From Roseateles sp. SL47 (GTDB taxonomy: Bacteria > Pseudomonadota > Gammaproteobacteria > Burkholderiales > Burkholderiaceae_C): 64,000 nt of DNA. Location of the stretch: assembly GCF_026625885.1 (NCBI RefSeq), contig NZ_CP113068.1:1550001-1614000 (forward strand), read 5' to 3'. The notes beneath the pieces were generated by a model, which was not told the DNA's origin, did no database searches, and was given only the letters and a program-made list of their open reading frames with translations. Each line of letters opens with the position of its first letter. Positions within the stretch are counted from its first letter, which is position 1. Made by a program: the position numbers and the translations under genes. Below, in pieces: positions 36,476 to 45,721 of this stretch.

Positions 36476-37192
36476 ATGACAGGCACCCCCACCTTGAGCG
36501 CCGAGGCCCTGGCGGCCCTGCCCGCATCCGAGCGCATTCGCTACCGGCTGGTCCATGCCCGCAAGCGCTATCACGCCAACGACAACATCGCCGACTTCCT
36601 GGAACCGGGAGAACTGGAACAGCTCCAGGCCGAGGTGCAGGTGAAGATGCAGGAGGTGCTGCAGTCGCTGGTCATCGATACCGAGAGCGACCACAACACG
36701 CAGGAGACCGCCAAGCGTGTGGCGAAGATGTTCCTGCGCGAGGTGTTTGCCGGCCGGTACAACGCCGCGCCCGCCGTCACCGAATTCCCGAATGCGGAAC
36801 GGCTCAATGAGCTGATGATCGTGGGCCCGATCACCGTGCGCAGCGCCTGCTCCCACCATCTGTGCCCGATCATCGGCAAAGTCTGGATTGGCCTGCTGCC
36901 CAATGAGCATTCCAATCTCATCGGCCTGTCCAAATACGCGCGCCTGACCGACTGGATCATGAGCCGTCCGCAGATCCAGGAAGAAGCGGTCACCATGCTG
37001 GCCAATGAGCTGCAGGACCGTGTGCGTCCGGACGGCCTGGCCATCGTGATGGATGCCGACCACTTCTGCATGCATTGGCGTGGTGTCAAGGACATGGAGT
37101 CCACCATGATCAACAGCGTGATGCGTGGGGCCTTCCTGAAAGATCCGAATCTGCGGCGGGAATTCCTGTCGCTGGTGCGCAGCAAGAGTTGA
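36476..37192 (+). CDS. folE: GTP cyclohydrolase I (divergent form)
   Basis: FolE converts GTP to dihydroneopterin triphosphate, the first step of folate and queuosine precursors. The 238-residue protein keeps RVAKMFLREVF, NLIGLSKYARL and the zinc ligands in ACSHHLCP and HFCMHWRGV. The common CEHHLLP/CMTMRGV versions of these motifs are altered, so it belongs to a divergent subgroup with an N-terminal extension. The ATG at 36476 is preferred over a GTG at 36461. A BLUF photoreceptor gene follows 29 bases later. Confidence 0.9.
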   Translation: MTGTPTLSAEALAALPASERIRYRLVHARKRYHANDNIADFLEPGELEQLQAEVQVKMQEVLQSLVIDTESDHNTQETAKRVAKMFLREVFAGRYNAAPAVTEFPNAERLNELMIVGPITVRSACSHHLCPIIGKVWIGLLPNEHSNLIGLSKYARLTDWIMSRPQIQEEAVTMLANELQDRVRPDGLAIVMDADHFCMHWRGVKDMESTMINSVMRGAFLKDPNLRREFLSLVRSKS

Positions 37193-37221
37193 TCGTCCAC
37201 GGAAAGATTCCAGGAGTCCCC

Positions 37222-37644
37222 ATGCTTGTTCGCCTCGTTTATGCAAGCCGCGCCTCGCGCGACCTGAGCCCGCAGGACCTGCAGGACATCGTGCGCCGCT
37301 CCCGTCAGCACAACACGCAGGAGGGCATCACCGGCCTGCTTTGTTACACCGAAGGCATCTTCATCCAGGTGCTGGAGGGGTCACGGGAGTCGGTGAACAC
37401 CCGCTACAAGCGCATCGTGGCGGATGAGCGGCATGTGCAATGCACGCTGATGGCCTATGAAGAAATCGCGGAACGGCGTTTCTCGGGCTGGTCGATGGGG
37501 CAGGTGAATCTGCACCGGCTCAATCCCGCCATGGTGCTCAAGTACAGCGAAACCCAGAAGCTGGACCCGTTCCGCATGACGGGTACCGCGCTGACCCAGC
37601 TCTTCGATGAACTGGTGGCGGCCGGCGCCATTGAATGCAGCTGA
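37222..37644 (+). CDS. BLUF-domain blue-light sensor
   Basis: The 140-residue protein is a single flavin-binding BLUF domain with a short C-terminal helix region. All photocycle residues are present: Tyr7 (LVYASR), Asn31, Gln49 (FIQVLEG), Trp90 and Met92 (FSGWSMG). It carries no output domain, so it would act through a partner. AGGAG at 37212-37216 precedes the ATG. It is directly downstream of folE and probably cotranscribed. Confidence 0.93.
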   Translation: MLVRLVYASRASRDLSPQDLQDIVRRSRQHNTQEGITGLLCYTEGIFIQVLEGSRESVNTRYKRIVADERHVQCTLMAYEEIAERRFSGWSMGQVNLHRLNPAMVLKYSETQKLDPFRMTGTALTQLFDELVAAGAIECS

Positions 37645-37658
37645 GCGGACGGGCGGTT

Positions 37659-38942
37659 TCAGCCCAGCATGTCGCTCCACAGCGTGCGGGCCCAGTGCCA
37701 GGCATAACGGGCCTCCAGGGCCGTCGGCCCGTCTGAGACGCCACCAGAGCCCGGCACGGTGCGGTAGGTCTTCTCCTGCGCCAGGTAGCGATGCACGCTG
37801 GCCACATGAATCACCTGCTGACCGTCCACATGGCTGTAGCAGGTGTTGGTCAGCATCGGCTGGTCATCCGGCGGCAGGCCGGCCAGGCTGCTGAGCACCG
37901 CCGCTGCCGCCACCTTGGCATGGGCATTGGCCATATGCCCGCTCTTGGGCATGGCCGGTGCCACCTGAATCGCGTCGCCAATCACATGCACGTCCGCCGC
38001 CAGGGGGGAGGCAAAGGTCTGATAGTGCACCGGGCACCAGCGGCCTGGGGCAGGGCCTGAACCGGCCAGGCCGGTGGTGCGCGCCAACGGGCCCGCATGC
38101 ATCGCGGGCAGCACATTCAAAACATCGGCGCGTTCCGGCGATTGCAATTCAAATCGCACCACACCACCGGCGCTGCGTCCGGTTTCAACCGCCACCGCCT
38201 TGTGCAGCGGCCGGTATTCAATCAAGCCGGCATAACGCTCCGCCCACACCTTCTTGAACAGCGCGGCCTTGGAGGTGATGTCCGGATTGGCATCCAGCAC
38301 CAGCAGCTTTGACCGCGGCCGAGCCTGCTTCATCCACGCCGCCACCACGCTGGCGCGTTCATAAGGGCCGGGTGGGCAGCGGTAAGGGGCTTCGGGAATC
38401 GTCAGGGCAAAGACGCCGCCATCCGGCAGGGCTTCCAACTGCCGACGCAGGGCGAGGGTTTCCGGGCCGGCCTTCCAGGCTTGCAGGATCTGGCCGGACT
38501 GATGGGCGTCGCGCAGGCCCTGCACGCTGCTCCAATCCAGATCAATGCCGGGGGAGACGATCAGCTTGTCGTAACGCAGCGGGTCGCTACCGGCCAGCAG
38601 CACAAGACGCCGCTCGGTGTCGATGTGGGTGACGTGGTCCCGGATGCGGTGAACGCCTTGGGCATCCAGTGCATCCATGGGGCGGCTGAGGGCCTCCAGC
38701 GTGGTGAAGCCACCCAGCACCAGGTTGGACAGCGGGCAGGACACAAAGGTCGCCTGCGGGTCGATGAGCACCACCTCCAGCTGGTGGTCGGACCACAGCC
38801 GCAGGTAGCGCGCAGCGGTGGCGCCACCGATGCCGCCGCCCACCACCACCACACGGGCGCGTCGCCAGCTCGGCTGGGCGCGGACTGTCGCACAGGCGGT
38901 GAGTGAAGCGCCGGCCAGGATCCAGTCGCGGCGGCGCATCAT
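37659..38942 (-). CDS. fccB: Flavocytochrome c sulfide dehydrogenase-like flavoprotein
   Basis: The 427-residue periplasmic FAD protein has a signal peptide (MMRRRDWILAGASLTACA, cleavage near VRA), the Rossmann motif VVVVGGGIGGATAARYL, and the redox-cysteine segments SCPLSNLVLGG and NTCYSHVDG typical of FccB/SoxF. It would oxidise sulfide or a related sulfur compound and pass electrons to the cytochrome c encoded just upstream (ATGA overlap). The substrate is inferred. Confidence 0.85.
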   Translation of the reverse strand: MMRRRDWILAGASLTACATVRAQPSWRRARVVVVGGGIGGATAARYLRLWSDHQLEVVLIDPQATFVSCPLSNLVLGGFTTLEALSRPMDALDAQGVHRIRDHVTHIDTERRLVLLAGSDPLRYDKLIVSPGIDLDWSSVQGLRDAHQSGQILQAWKAGPETLALRRQLEALPDGGVFALTIPEAPYRCPPGPYERASVVAAWMKQARPRSKLLVLDANPDITSKAALFKKVWAERYAGLIEYRPLHKAVAVETGRSAGGVVRFELQSPERADVLNVLPAMHAGPLARTTGLAGSGPAPGRWCPVHYQTFASPLAADVHVIGDAIQVAPAMPKSGHMANAHAKVAAAAVLSSLAGLPPDDQPMLTNTCYSHVDGQQVIHVASVHRYLAQEKTYRTVPGSGGVSDGPTALEARYAWHWARTLWSDMLG

Positions 38943-39610
38943 GGTTGGGTTCCGCTGCTACCGTCAGAATCGCTGCCGCTGCTGCTGCCGCCGCGAGAGC
39001 CGGCGATGCCAGTGCTGCGAACGGTTGCGTCTGCTGTGCCGACTTGACCCGTGGAGACGCTCTCCGAAGGCTGCCGCGAGCCTTGGTCTCGCTCGGAGAG
39101 AGAACGAGTGTGCTTCGTCTCGCGCTGCGGATGTGATGGCGATGGCGACGACGCTGCCGGCGATGGTGGGGTCGCGCGCTGGGCAGCGAAATAACGGGCA
39201 AGGCGATCGATCTGCCCGACGTCGTATCCTTTGATCAACTGAGGCATGACCGTGCCGGGGCGCTCGCCGGACTTGAATGCCCGCAGCAGCGCGGCCAGTT
39301 CGTTGGCGGGGCGTCCGGCGAGCCCGGGTATGGCGTTGTCGGCAGTGGAGCGGCCGTCCGTGCCGTGGCACGCCGCGCAGGTGGCCGCCAGCGAGCGAGC
39401 CTGCCACCGCTCAGACCCGGTGGCGCCGGGCAGCGATGACGGGGCGGCGGGCAAGGGCTGGCCCCAGCACACGGACGCTGATGCCATCAGAGAGAGCGCC
39501 GCGCAAAAGTGTCGTGTCAAGTGACGTGTCAAGTGACGCGTCATCAGGCCCATGGGCCGCGGCCTCTGCCATCGCCCCCGCTTCAGCCCAGGTTCCGCTT
39601 GCCGCACCAT
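38939..39610 (-). CDS. Cytochrome c (FccA-like) with long Ser/Gly-rich tail
   Basis: A single c-type haem site CAACHG lies near residue 76, with GLAGRPANELAALLRAFKSGER and a distal VMPQL region typical of the small cytochrome subunit of flavocytochrome c. After the cytochrome domain (about residue 145) comes a 78-residue low-complexity tail rich in Ser, Gly, Pro and Arg. The longest start (39610) has GGGAG five bases upstream; shorter starts at 39553 or 39544 would give a more normal signal peptide. The N-terminal stretch includes a threefold TRHL repeat. It is coupled to fccB. Confidence 0.8.
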   Translation of the reverse strand: MVRQAEPGLKRGRWQRPRPMGLMTRHLTRHLTRHFCAALSLMASASVCWGQPLPAAPSSLPGATGSERWQARSLAATCAACHGTDGRSTADNAIPGLAGRPANELAALLRAFKSGERPGTVMPQLIKGYDVGQIDRLARYFAAQRATPPSPAASSPSPSHPQRETKHTRSLSERDQGSRQPSESVSTGQVGTADATVRSTGIAGSRGGSSSGSDSDGSSGTQP

Positions 39611-39683
39611 GACCGCTCCCAGCGGCCACGACGCGGGCGCTGCCGCCCCAGTGTAGAAAAACCCGTCGGCCGAAGCCAGCGCG

Positions 39684-40232
39684 TCAGAGGCTGCGGGATT
39701 CGGAGAATCCGAAGAAGCTCACCAGCACCCGGGTGGGGAACTGCCGCACGGCCTCGTTGTAGTTCTGGACGGACTGGTTGAAGACCTGCCGGGCAAACGC
39801 GCGTTGGCGGTCCACCAGCTTGAGCTCGTCGACAATGCCGTACAGCTCCGCATCCGACACCAGTTCCGAATGATGTTCCACCAGGGAGATCAGTCGGGTG
39901 AGGGCGGCACCATGCACCGCCGAGGTGATGGCCAGTTGCGCGATGGGGTCCGCCGCATGTGGCTTGGCCCGCACCCATTGGGCCGCTGTCGTCGCGTCCG
40001 CCTGCGCAGCGGCCAGTGCGTCGATGCTGGCCTGTTCACTGGGCAAGCGCTCCCGCAGGTGCAACAGCAGCGATTCGCCCAGCGTCGCGCGGCGGGTCAG
40101 GGCCTCATCCAGCTGCGCAAAGGCCTTGCCAATCTCATTGCGCAGCAGCATGACGCGGTTGTAGGCGCCAATGCCCCAGAAGAGCACGATGGCACCAATC
40201 ACCCACAGGCTGCGTTCCCAGATGACGGTCAC
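39684..40232 (-). CDS. lemA: LemA family protein
   Basis: The 182-residue protein has an N-terminal membrane helix (IGAIVLFWGIGAYN) and a helical LemA domain with the usual conserved residues (FAQLDEALTRRA near the start; RAFARQVFNQSVQNYNEAV and FPTRVLVSFFGF at the end). Function in the family is unclear. The GTG at 40232 with GAGGA upstream is taken as start; it lies ten bases after the queC stop. Confidence 0.88.
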   Translation of the reverse strand: MTVIWERSLWVIGAIVLFWGIGAYNRVMLLRNEIGKAFAQLDEALTRRATLGESLLLHLRERLPSEQASIDALAAAQADATTAAQWVRAKPHAADPIAQLAITSAVHGAALTRLISLVEHHSELVSDAELYGIVDELKLVDRQRAFARQVFNQSVQNYNEAVRQFPTRVLVSFFGFSESRSL

Positions 40233-40242
40233 GATGGCGTCC

Positions 40243-40998
40243 TCAGGCGCGGGCCCGGGCCTGCGTGAACTCTTGATAACCCCTGGCGCGCAGTTCGCAG
40301 GCCGGGCAGTGGCCACAGCCCCAACCCCAGGCGTGGCGGGTTTCGCGTTGGCCGAGGTAGCAGGTGTGGGTGTGCTCGATGATCAGATCGTTCAGCGCAG
40401 CACCACCGAGGGATTCGGTCAGGGCCCAGGTCTGGGCCTTGGTGAGGAACATCAGCGGTGTGTCCAGCGTCATGGGCGCGTCCAGACCCAGGCTGAGCGC
40501 CACCTGCAGGGCCTTGAGGGTGTTGTCGCGGCAGTCGGGGTAACCGGAGAAATCGGTCTCGCACATGCCGCCCACCAGCACCGAGGCGCCTCGCCGATAG
40601 GCCAGGGTGGCGGCAAAGGTCAGGAACAGCAGGTTGCGGCCCGGCACGAAGGTGTTGGGCAGCCCATTGGCCTGCAGTTCGATGGCGCGCTCCTGGGTGA
40701 GGGCGGTGTCGGAAATCTGGCCCAGCAGGCTCAGGTCCAGCAGATGGTCCTCGCCCAGCTTGGGGGCCCAGTGCGGGAATTGGGTGGCCATCTGCTGGCG
40801 GACCGTCTGGCGGCAGTCCAGCTCGATGCGGTGACGCTGGCCGTAATCAAAACCCAGGGTCTCGACTTCGGCAAACCGGTCCAGCGCCCAGGCCAGGCAG
40901 GCCGTGGAGTCCTGGCCGCCAGAAAACAGCACCAGCGCCTTGCGGCTGGAGGCAGTGACGGCGGGCGGCAGAGTCTGGGGCAACGAAACGTCGGGCAT
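40243..40998 (-). CDS. queC: 7-cyano-7-deazaguanine synthase
   Basis: QueC makes preQ0 in queuosine synthesis. The 251-residue protein has the PP-loop [35 protein letters not shown], and four zinc cysteines in HTCYLG and [11 protein letters not shown]. folE, which feeds the same pathway, lies 3 kb away on the other strand. Confidence 0.96.
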   Translation of the reverse strand: MPDVSLPQTLPPAVTASSRKALVLFSGGQDSTACLAWALDRFAEVETLGFDYGQRHRIELDCRQTVRQQMATQFPHWAPKLGEDHLLDLSLLGQISDTALTQERAIELQANGLPNTFVPGRNLLFLTFAATLAYRRGASVLVGGMCETDFSGYPDCRDNTLKALQVALSLGLDAPMTLDTPLMFLTKAQTWALTESLGGAALNDLIIEHTHTCYLGQRETRHAWGWGCGHCPACELRARGYQEFTQARARA

Positions 40999-41121
40999 GG
41001 AGGCAACTCGAGGGCGGGAGCCCCGATTTTAGCGGTTGCCCTCTGAGGCGCCTGCCGTGCAGGGCCAATCGCCCACCTGCCTTCCGCCGACCGGGGGCCG
41101 ACCCACCGCCGCCCCACGGGC

Positions 41122-41161
41122 GGCTCAACGCGTGGCTCAACACGTGGCTCAACGGGCGGCT
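41122..41161. repeat. Three-copy 12-bp repeat upstream of queC
   Basis: Three units based on GGCTCAACGCGT begin at 41122, 41134 and 41146, with a four-base partial copy after. They lie between the proA stop and the queC start, in the probable queC leader. No preQ1-type riboswitch could be recognised in this gap. Confidence 0.75.
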
Positions 41162-41183
41162 ACTGCCAACCTTACGGCCAACC

Positions 41184-42464
41184 TCACTGCCGAATTTCGC
41201 CCTGACCCAGCACCACCCACTTCATGGACGTGAGCCCTTCCAGGCCAACCGGCCCACGCGCATGGAACTTGTCGGTAGAGATGCCAATCTCCGCACCCAG
41301 GCCGTATTCAAAGCCGTCCGCAAAGCGGGTGCTGGCATTGACCATCACGCTGGCCGAATCCACCTCGCGCAGGAAGCGCAGGGCGTTCACGTGCAGCGTG
41401 GTCAGAATCGCATCGGTGTGGTGGGAGCCGTAGCGGTTGATGTGGGCGATGGCTTCGTCCAGGCTGTCCACGACCTTGATGCTGATGATGGGCGCCAGGT
41501 ATTCGGTGCTCCAGTCGTCTTCCGTGGCGGCGACCAGGCGGGCGTCCTGCACCTCCAGCAACGCCGCGAAAGCACGTTCGCAGGCGCGCATTTCCACGCC
41601 CTTGGCGGCAAACACGCGACCGATGCGCGGCAGGAAGGCGGCGGCCTGGTCGGCATGCACCAGCAGCGATTCGGTGGCGTTGCAGGGGCTGTACTTCTGG
41701 GTCTTGGCGTTTTCGACCACCACCAGCGCCTGCGCCAGGTCCACCTGGGCATCGACATAGCAGTGGCAGTTGCCGTCCAGATGCTTGATGACCGGCACAC
41801 GTGCATCGCGGCTGATGCGTTCAATCAGGCCCTTGCCACCGCGCGGGATGATGACGTCCACGAATTCGGGCATGGCGATGAGCAAACCGACGGCGGCGCG
41901 GTCGGTGGTGTTGACCAGTTGCACCGCGTCGGCGGGCAGGCCGGCTTCCTCCAGGCTTTGCGCCACCAGTTGCGCCAGGGCCAGGTTGCTGTGCAGCGCT
42001 TCGGAGCCGCCGCGGAGGATGCAGGCGTTGCCGCTCTTGATGGCCAGCGACGCTGCTTCGATGGTGACGTTGGGACGGCTCTCGTAGATCATGCCGAAGA
42101 CCCCCAGCGGGACGCGCATCTGGCCGACGCTGATGCCGGTGGGGCGGCGCTTGACGCCGGTGATTTCGCCGATGGGGTCGGGCATGGCGGCGATCTGCTC
42201 GCAGCCCAGGGCGACGGTGTCCAGGGTCTTGGCATCCAGGCGGAGGCGGTCGACCAGAGGGGCGTCAAGACCGGCGCTGCGGGCGGCCTGGAGGTCGCGC
42301 TCGTTGGCGGACGACAGGGCTGGGCCGCTCTCGCGGAGGCGGCGGGCCAGCGCCAGGAGCGCTTGATTCTTCGCAGCAGTGGGCGCGGCAGCCATGAGCG
42401 TCGAAGCACGACGCGCGGCGCCGCCGACGCCATTCATGTAGGCAACTAGGTCGGTCATCGACAT
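41184..42464 (-). CDS. proA: Glutamate-5-semialdehyde dehydrogenase (gamma-glutamyl phosphate reductase)
   Basis: ProA reduces gamma-glutamyl phosphate in proline synthesis. The 426-residue sequence has [51 protein letters not shown] and the catalytic cysteine in [12 protein letters not shown]. It is monocistronic here; proB is not adjacent. Confidence 0.96.
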   Translation of the reverse strand: MSMTDLVAYMNGVGGAARRASTLMAAAPTAAKNQALLALARRLRESGPALSSANERDLQAARSAGLDAPLVDRLRLDAKTLDTVALGCEQIAAMPDPIGEITGVKRRPTGISVGQMRVPLGVFGMIYESRPNVTIEAASLAIKSGNACILRGGSEALHSNLALAQLVAQSLEEAGLPADAVQLVNTTDRAAVGLLIAMPEFVDVIIPRGGKGLIERISRDARVPVIKHLDGNCHCYVDAQVDLAQALVVVENAKTQKYSPCNATESLLVHADQAAAFLPRIGRVFAAKGVEMRACERAFAALLEVQDARLVAATEDDWSTEYLAPIISIKVVDSLDEAIAHINRYGSHHTDAILTTLHVNALRFLREVDSASVMVNASTRFADGFEYGLGAEIGISTDKFHARGPVGLEGLTSMKWVVLGQGEIRQ

Positions 42465-42483
42465 AGTTTAATGGGGCCCCCGG

Positions 42484-42508
42484 TTTGATGCGCCTAGGGC
42501 GCATCAAA
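42484..42508. promoter_or_regulatory. Perfect 25-bp inverted repeat upstream of proA
   Basis: TTTGATGCGCC (42484-42494) pairs with GGCGCATCAAA (42498-42508) around a TAG loop, 20 bases before the proA start. A second GC-rich hairpin lies next to it at about 42513-42526. It could be an operator for proA or part of the end of the M16 peptidase transcript; it has no T tract, so it is not a standard terminator. Confidence 0.5.
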
Positions 42509-42680
42509 CACGCCCCCCGAGGGGGCTTGGGGCCGCCTTGGGAGCGGCCCGGCGGCAGCCCCTCGCACTCAGTGAGAGCCCCGCTTGAACGGCGCTGCGC
42601 GCGTTCATGCGACTCGGTGCCGGTAGGAGCGGTGAAGGGAGGGGGGCGGGGCGCCCCGGTTGAGGGGCGCTGGCGTGGGG

Positions 42681-45545
42681 TCAGGGCTGCGGGGCGCCGG
42701 GGACCGCCGGGGGCAGGAGGGCGCCGTTGATGTCGCGGATCTCGAGAGGCTTGCGGCCCCAGCTTTCCAGTTGCGGCAGCACTTTGGCCTTGTCACCCAC
42801 GGCCACGACGATGAGGCCGGTGGGGTCTACATAGGTCCGGGCCGCTTGCAACGCGCTCGCCGCCGTGACGGCGTTGTACTTGCGCGGTAAGGTCGTGATG
42901 CTGTCCAGCGGCTGGCCCACCGCCCATTCGCTGGCATAACTCGAGGCCACCACTCGGTTGGTGTCAAACAGCCCCGGCAGCGCCAGCAACTGAGCATTGC
43001 GCACACGGTTCAACTCCGCTGAACCCATGGGCTTGGCCCGCATGCCGTCAATCTCCTTGAACATGTCGCTCAGCGCCGGCCCCGTCACGTCCGTGCGCAC
43101 ACTGCCCCGGATGCCAAAGGTGCCACTGTCCCGGTTGAGCGAGAAGCCGGAATACACCCCATAGGTGTAGCCCTTGACCTCACGCAATTGCGTGTTGATG
43201 CGGGACGTGAACAGGCCGCCCATGGCTGCATTCATCACCTTGATGTCGGCCGAGGCCGGCACCCCCACCTTCGGCCCGGGCGACACCACCGCCAGCGCCG
43301 TCTGCGGCGAGCCCGGCTTGTCCACCAGCACCACCCGCGCCGCCACCGGCTTCGGCGCCGCCGCATTCACCACCGGGGCCGCTGCAGTCGGCTTCACCCA
43401 GCCGCCAAACAGCTTGTCGACCAGCGGCTTGAGTTCGGCTTCCGTCAGGTCACCCGCCACCACCAGCGCCGCCTCATCCGGCCGGTAGTGCGCTTGCCAG
43501 AACTGCCTCAGCACCACCGGATCGCATCCGTTGATCGAGGCTTCCGTGCCCAGGCCGTTGGCCGCAAGCGGATGCCCGTCCCCATACACCACGCGGTTGC
43601 CCACCAGCGAGGCCACCGCCGGAGCCTGCTCGCGCTGCTGCGCCAGCGCCGCCAGACGCTCACCCTTGAGCCGCACCACCTCACCTTCGGCAAAGGCCGG
43701 GTTCTGGGTCACGTCCGCCAGCAGTGCCAGGCTCTGCGCAAAATTGCGCTTGAGACTGCTCACTTCCACCCGCGCTTCGTCGCGGCTGGAGCTGCTGGTG
43801 AGGGTGGCCCCCAGGCTGCCGGATTCGTCCGCAATCTGCTGCGCACTGCGCGATTGCGTGCCCTGCTGCAGCATCGCCGCCGTGAAACTGGCCAGCCCCG
43901 GCTTGTCCTGCGGATTGGCCGTCTGCCCCGCCCGCACGACGAGGGTGGCACTGACCAGCGGCAGCCCCGGGTTGGCAACATGGATGACCGTCATGCCGTT
44001 GGACAGCGTGAAGCGATGGCCATCCGGCAGCGACAGCGGCTTTGCCTTGCCCCCCTTGGGCTGCTGGCGACGCCAGGCCGCATCCGCATTCAGGGATTCA
44101 CGTTCACCCTTGGCAGCCTTCGTGGGCATCGGCGGCGTCGGGACTTCCGCTGCCAGCTTCTGGTCTCCCGGCGTGGCGTAGAGCACCACCCGCGATTGCT
44201 TCTTGAGCTGTTGAGCCACCACATCGCGCACCTGCGCGCCAGTCATGCCCTGGTAGCGGCCCAGGTCCTTGGCGATGTAGTTGGGGTCGCCCGCTTGCTG
44301 GTTGTAGTAGTTGATCTGGTCCGCCAGCCCCTGCAGTTTCTCCAGGTGGGTCAGCAGGCCGGTTTCAATGGCCGCGCGGGCACGGGCCATTTCTTCCGGT
44401 GTGGGCGGGTTCTGCGAGAGGTCGGCAATGGCGTCATCCACCAGCTTCTCGATCTCTTCCAGCGATTTGCCCGGCCGAGCCACGATCTCGATGTTGAACA
44501 CCGAGCCCAGCGACAGCGAATACTGCTGCACCGATACCGACTGGGCCAACTGCTTGTCATAGACCAGCGTCTTGTACAGGCGGCTGGACTTGCCTCCACC
44601 CAGCACATGTGAAGCAACATCCATTTCTGCATCACCCGGCTGGAAGACGGCCGGCGTCTGCCAGGCCATGTTCAGGCGCGACAGCTCAATGCGGTCGGTG
44701 ACAGCAATGCGCTTTTCTTCAGTGATCTTCGGTTGCGCAACTTCCACGGGCGGCACGGCCTCGCCGGCCTTGAGCGGACCGAAATACTTCTCCACCAATT
44801 GGCGGGCTTGCGTCGGATTGAAGTCTCCTGCCAGCACCAGGGTGGCATTGTTGGGACGGTAGTAGCGCCGTGCAAAGGCCTTCACATCGGCCAGCTGGAT
44901 GGACTGGATGTCCGCATGCGAGCCGATCACCGATGCGTAGTAGGGATGGTCTTCCGGATAAAGCGCATGGAACAGCGCCTCTTCCACGATGCCGTAGGGC
45001 CGGTTCTCCACCGACTGGCGGCGCTCGTTGCGCACCACATCCTGCTGGTTGGCCAGCGCGACCGAGTCGACCTCGTCGATCATGTAGCCAAGCATGTCCG
45101 ACTTCAGCCACAGGCCCAGTTCCAACTGGTTGGACGGCAAGGTGAAGAAGTAGTTGGTGCGGTCGAAATCGGTGGAGCCGTTGGAGTCGGTACCCCCGGC
45201 TGCATCGATGATCTGGTCCGCCTGGCCACGCGGGATGTGACGGGTGCCGGCAAACATCAGGTGTTCAAACAAGTGGGCAAAGCCGGTCTGGCCCTTGGCC
45301 TCGTTGCGAGGCCCCGCATGCACCCACAGGTTAAAAGCCACCAGCGGCAGGCGGTGGTCTTCCACCAGGATCACCTCGAAGCCATTGGCCAGCTTGACCT
45401 TCTCCAGCTTGACCTGCAGCGTGCCGCCGTCGGTCGAGATGGCGCTGCCCGCTGCGGCAGGGGGCGCCGCCCAGGCGGATGCCGCGCCCAGGCCGCCAAC
45501 GTTCAGGGCGGCCCAGACAGCCAGAGTCAAAGTCTTGATGCGCAT
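42681..45545 (-). CDS. M16 family zinc metallopeptidase, two-domain
   Basis: The 954-residue exported protease has a signal peptide (MRIKTLTLAVWAALNVGG..., cleavage near AWA) and two M16 halves. The N-terminal half carries the inverted zinc motif HLFEH (about residues 92-96) with the downstream Glu in NERRQSVENRPYG. The second half (from about 500) has the fold without the HxxEH motif, as usual in pitrilysin-like enzymes. It degrades peptides, probably in the periplasm. Confidence 0.92.
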   Translation of the reverse strand: MRIKTLTLAVWAALNVGGLGAASAWAAPPAAAGSAISTDGGTLQVKLEKVKLANGFEVILVEDHRLPLVAFNLWVHAGPRNEAKGQTGFAHLFEHLMFAGTRHIPRGQADQIIDAAGGTDSNGSTDFDRTNYFFTLPSNQLELGLWLKSDMLGYMIDEVDSVALANQQDVVRNERRQSVENRPYGIVEEALFHALYPEDHPYYASVIGSHADIQSIQLADVKAFARRYYRPNNATLVLAGDFNPTQARQLVEKYFGPLKAGEAVPPVEVAQPKITEEKRIAVTDRIELSRLNMAWQTPAVFQPGDAEMDVASHVLGGGKSSRLYKTLVYDKQLAQSVSVQQYSLSLGSVFNIEIVARPGKSLEEIEKLVDDAIADLSQNPPTPEEMARARAAIETGLLTHLEKLQGLADQINYYNQQAGDPNYIAKDLGRYQGMTGAQVRDVVAQQLKKQSRVVLYATPGDQKLAAEVPTPPMPTKAAKGERESLNADAAWRRQQPKGGKAKPLSLPDGHRFTLSNGMTVIHVANPGLPLVSATLVVRAGQTANPQDKPGLASFTAAMLQQGTQSRSAQQIADESGSLGATLTSSSSRDEARVEVSSLKRNFAQSLALLADVTQNPAFAEGEVVRLKGERLAALAQQREQAPAVASLVGNRVVYGDGHPLAANGLGTEASINGCDPVVLRQFWQAHYRPDEAALVVAGDLTEAELKPLVDKLFGGWVKPTAAAPVVNAAAPKPVAARVVLVDKPGSPQTALAVVSPGPKVGVPASADIKVMNAAMGGLFTSRINTQLREVKGYTYGVYSGFSLNRDSGTFGIRGSVRTDVTGPALSDMFKEIDGMRAKPMGSAELNRVRNAQLLALPGLFDTNRVVASSYASEWAVGQPLDSITTLPRKYNAVTAASALQAARTYVDPTGLIVVAVGDKAKVLPQLESWGRKPLEIRDINGALLPPAVPGAPQP

Positions 45546-45721
45546 GACAGGTGTCCCGTGGGAGGAGGAAAAAAAGTTGAAGGACGCACCCTACACAGGG
45601 TCAGGGCGGCCCACAAGTGCGGGAAGCAAGGCCTCGGGGGGGCGGTGGGCGGCGGTAAGGAGGAGTGAGGGGGCACAGAGGGATCAAGGGATCAAGGGGG
45701 CACAGGGGGGCAGGGCCCGCG

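Noticed and set aside
40999..41183. preQ1 riboswitch before queC
   Set aside because: No matching hairpin-pseudoknot pattern was seen; only short direct repeats are present.
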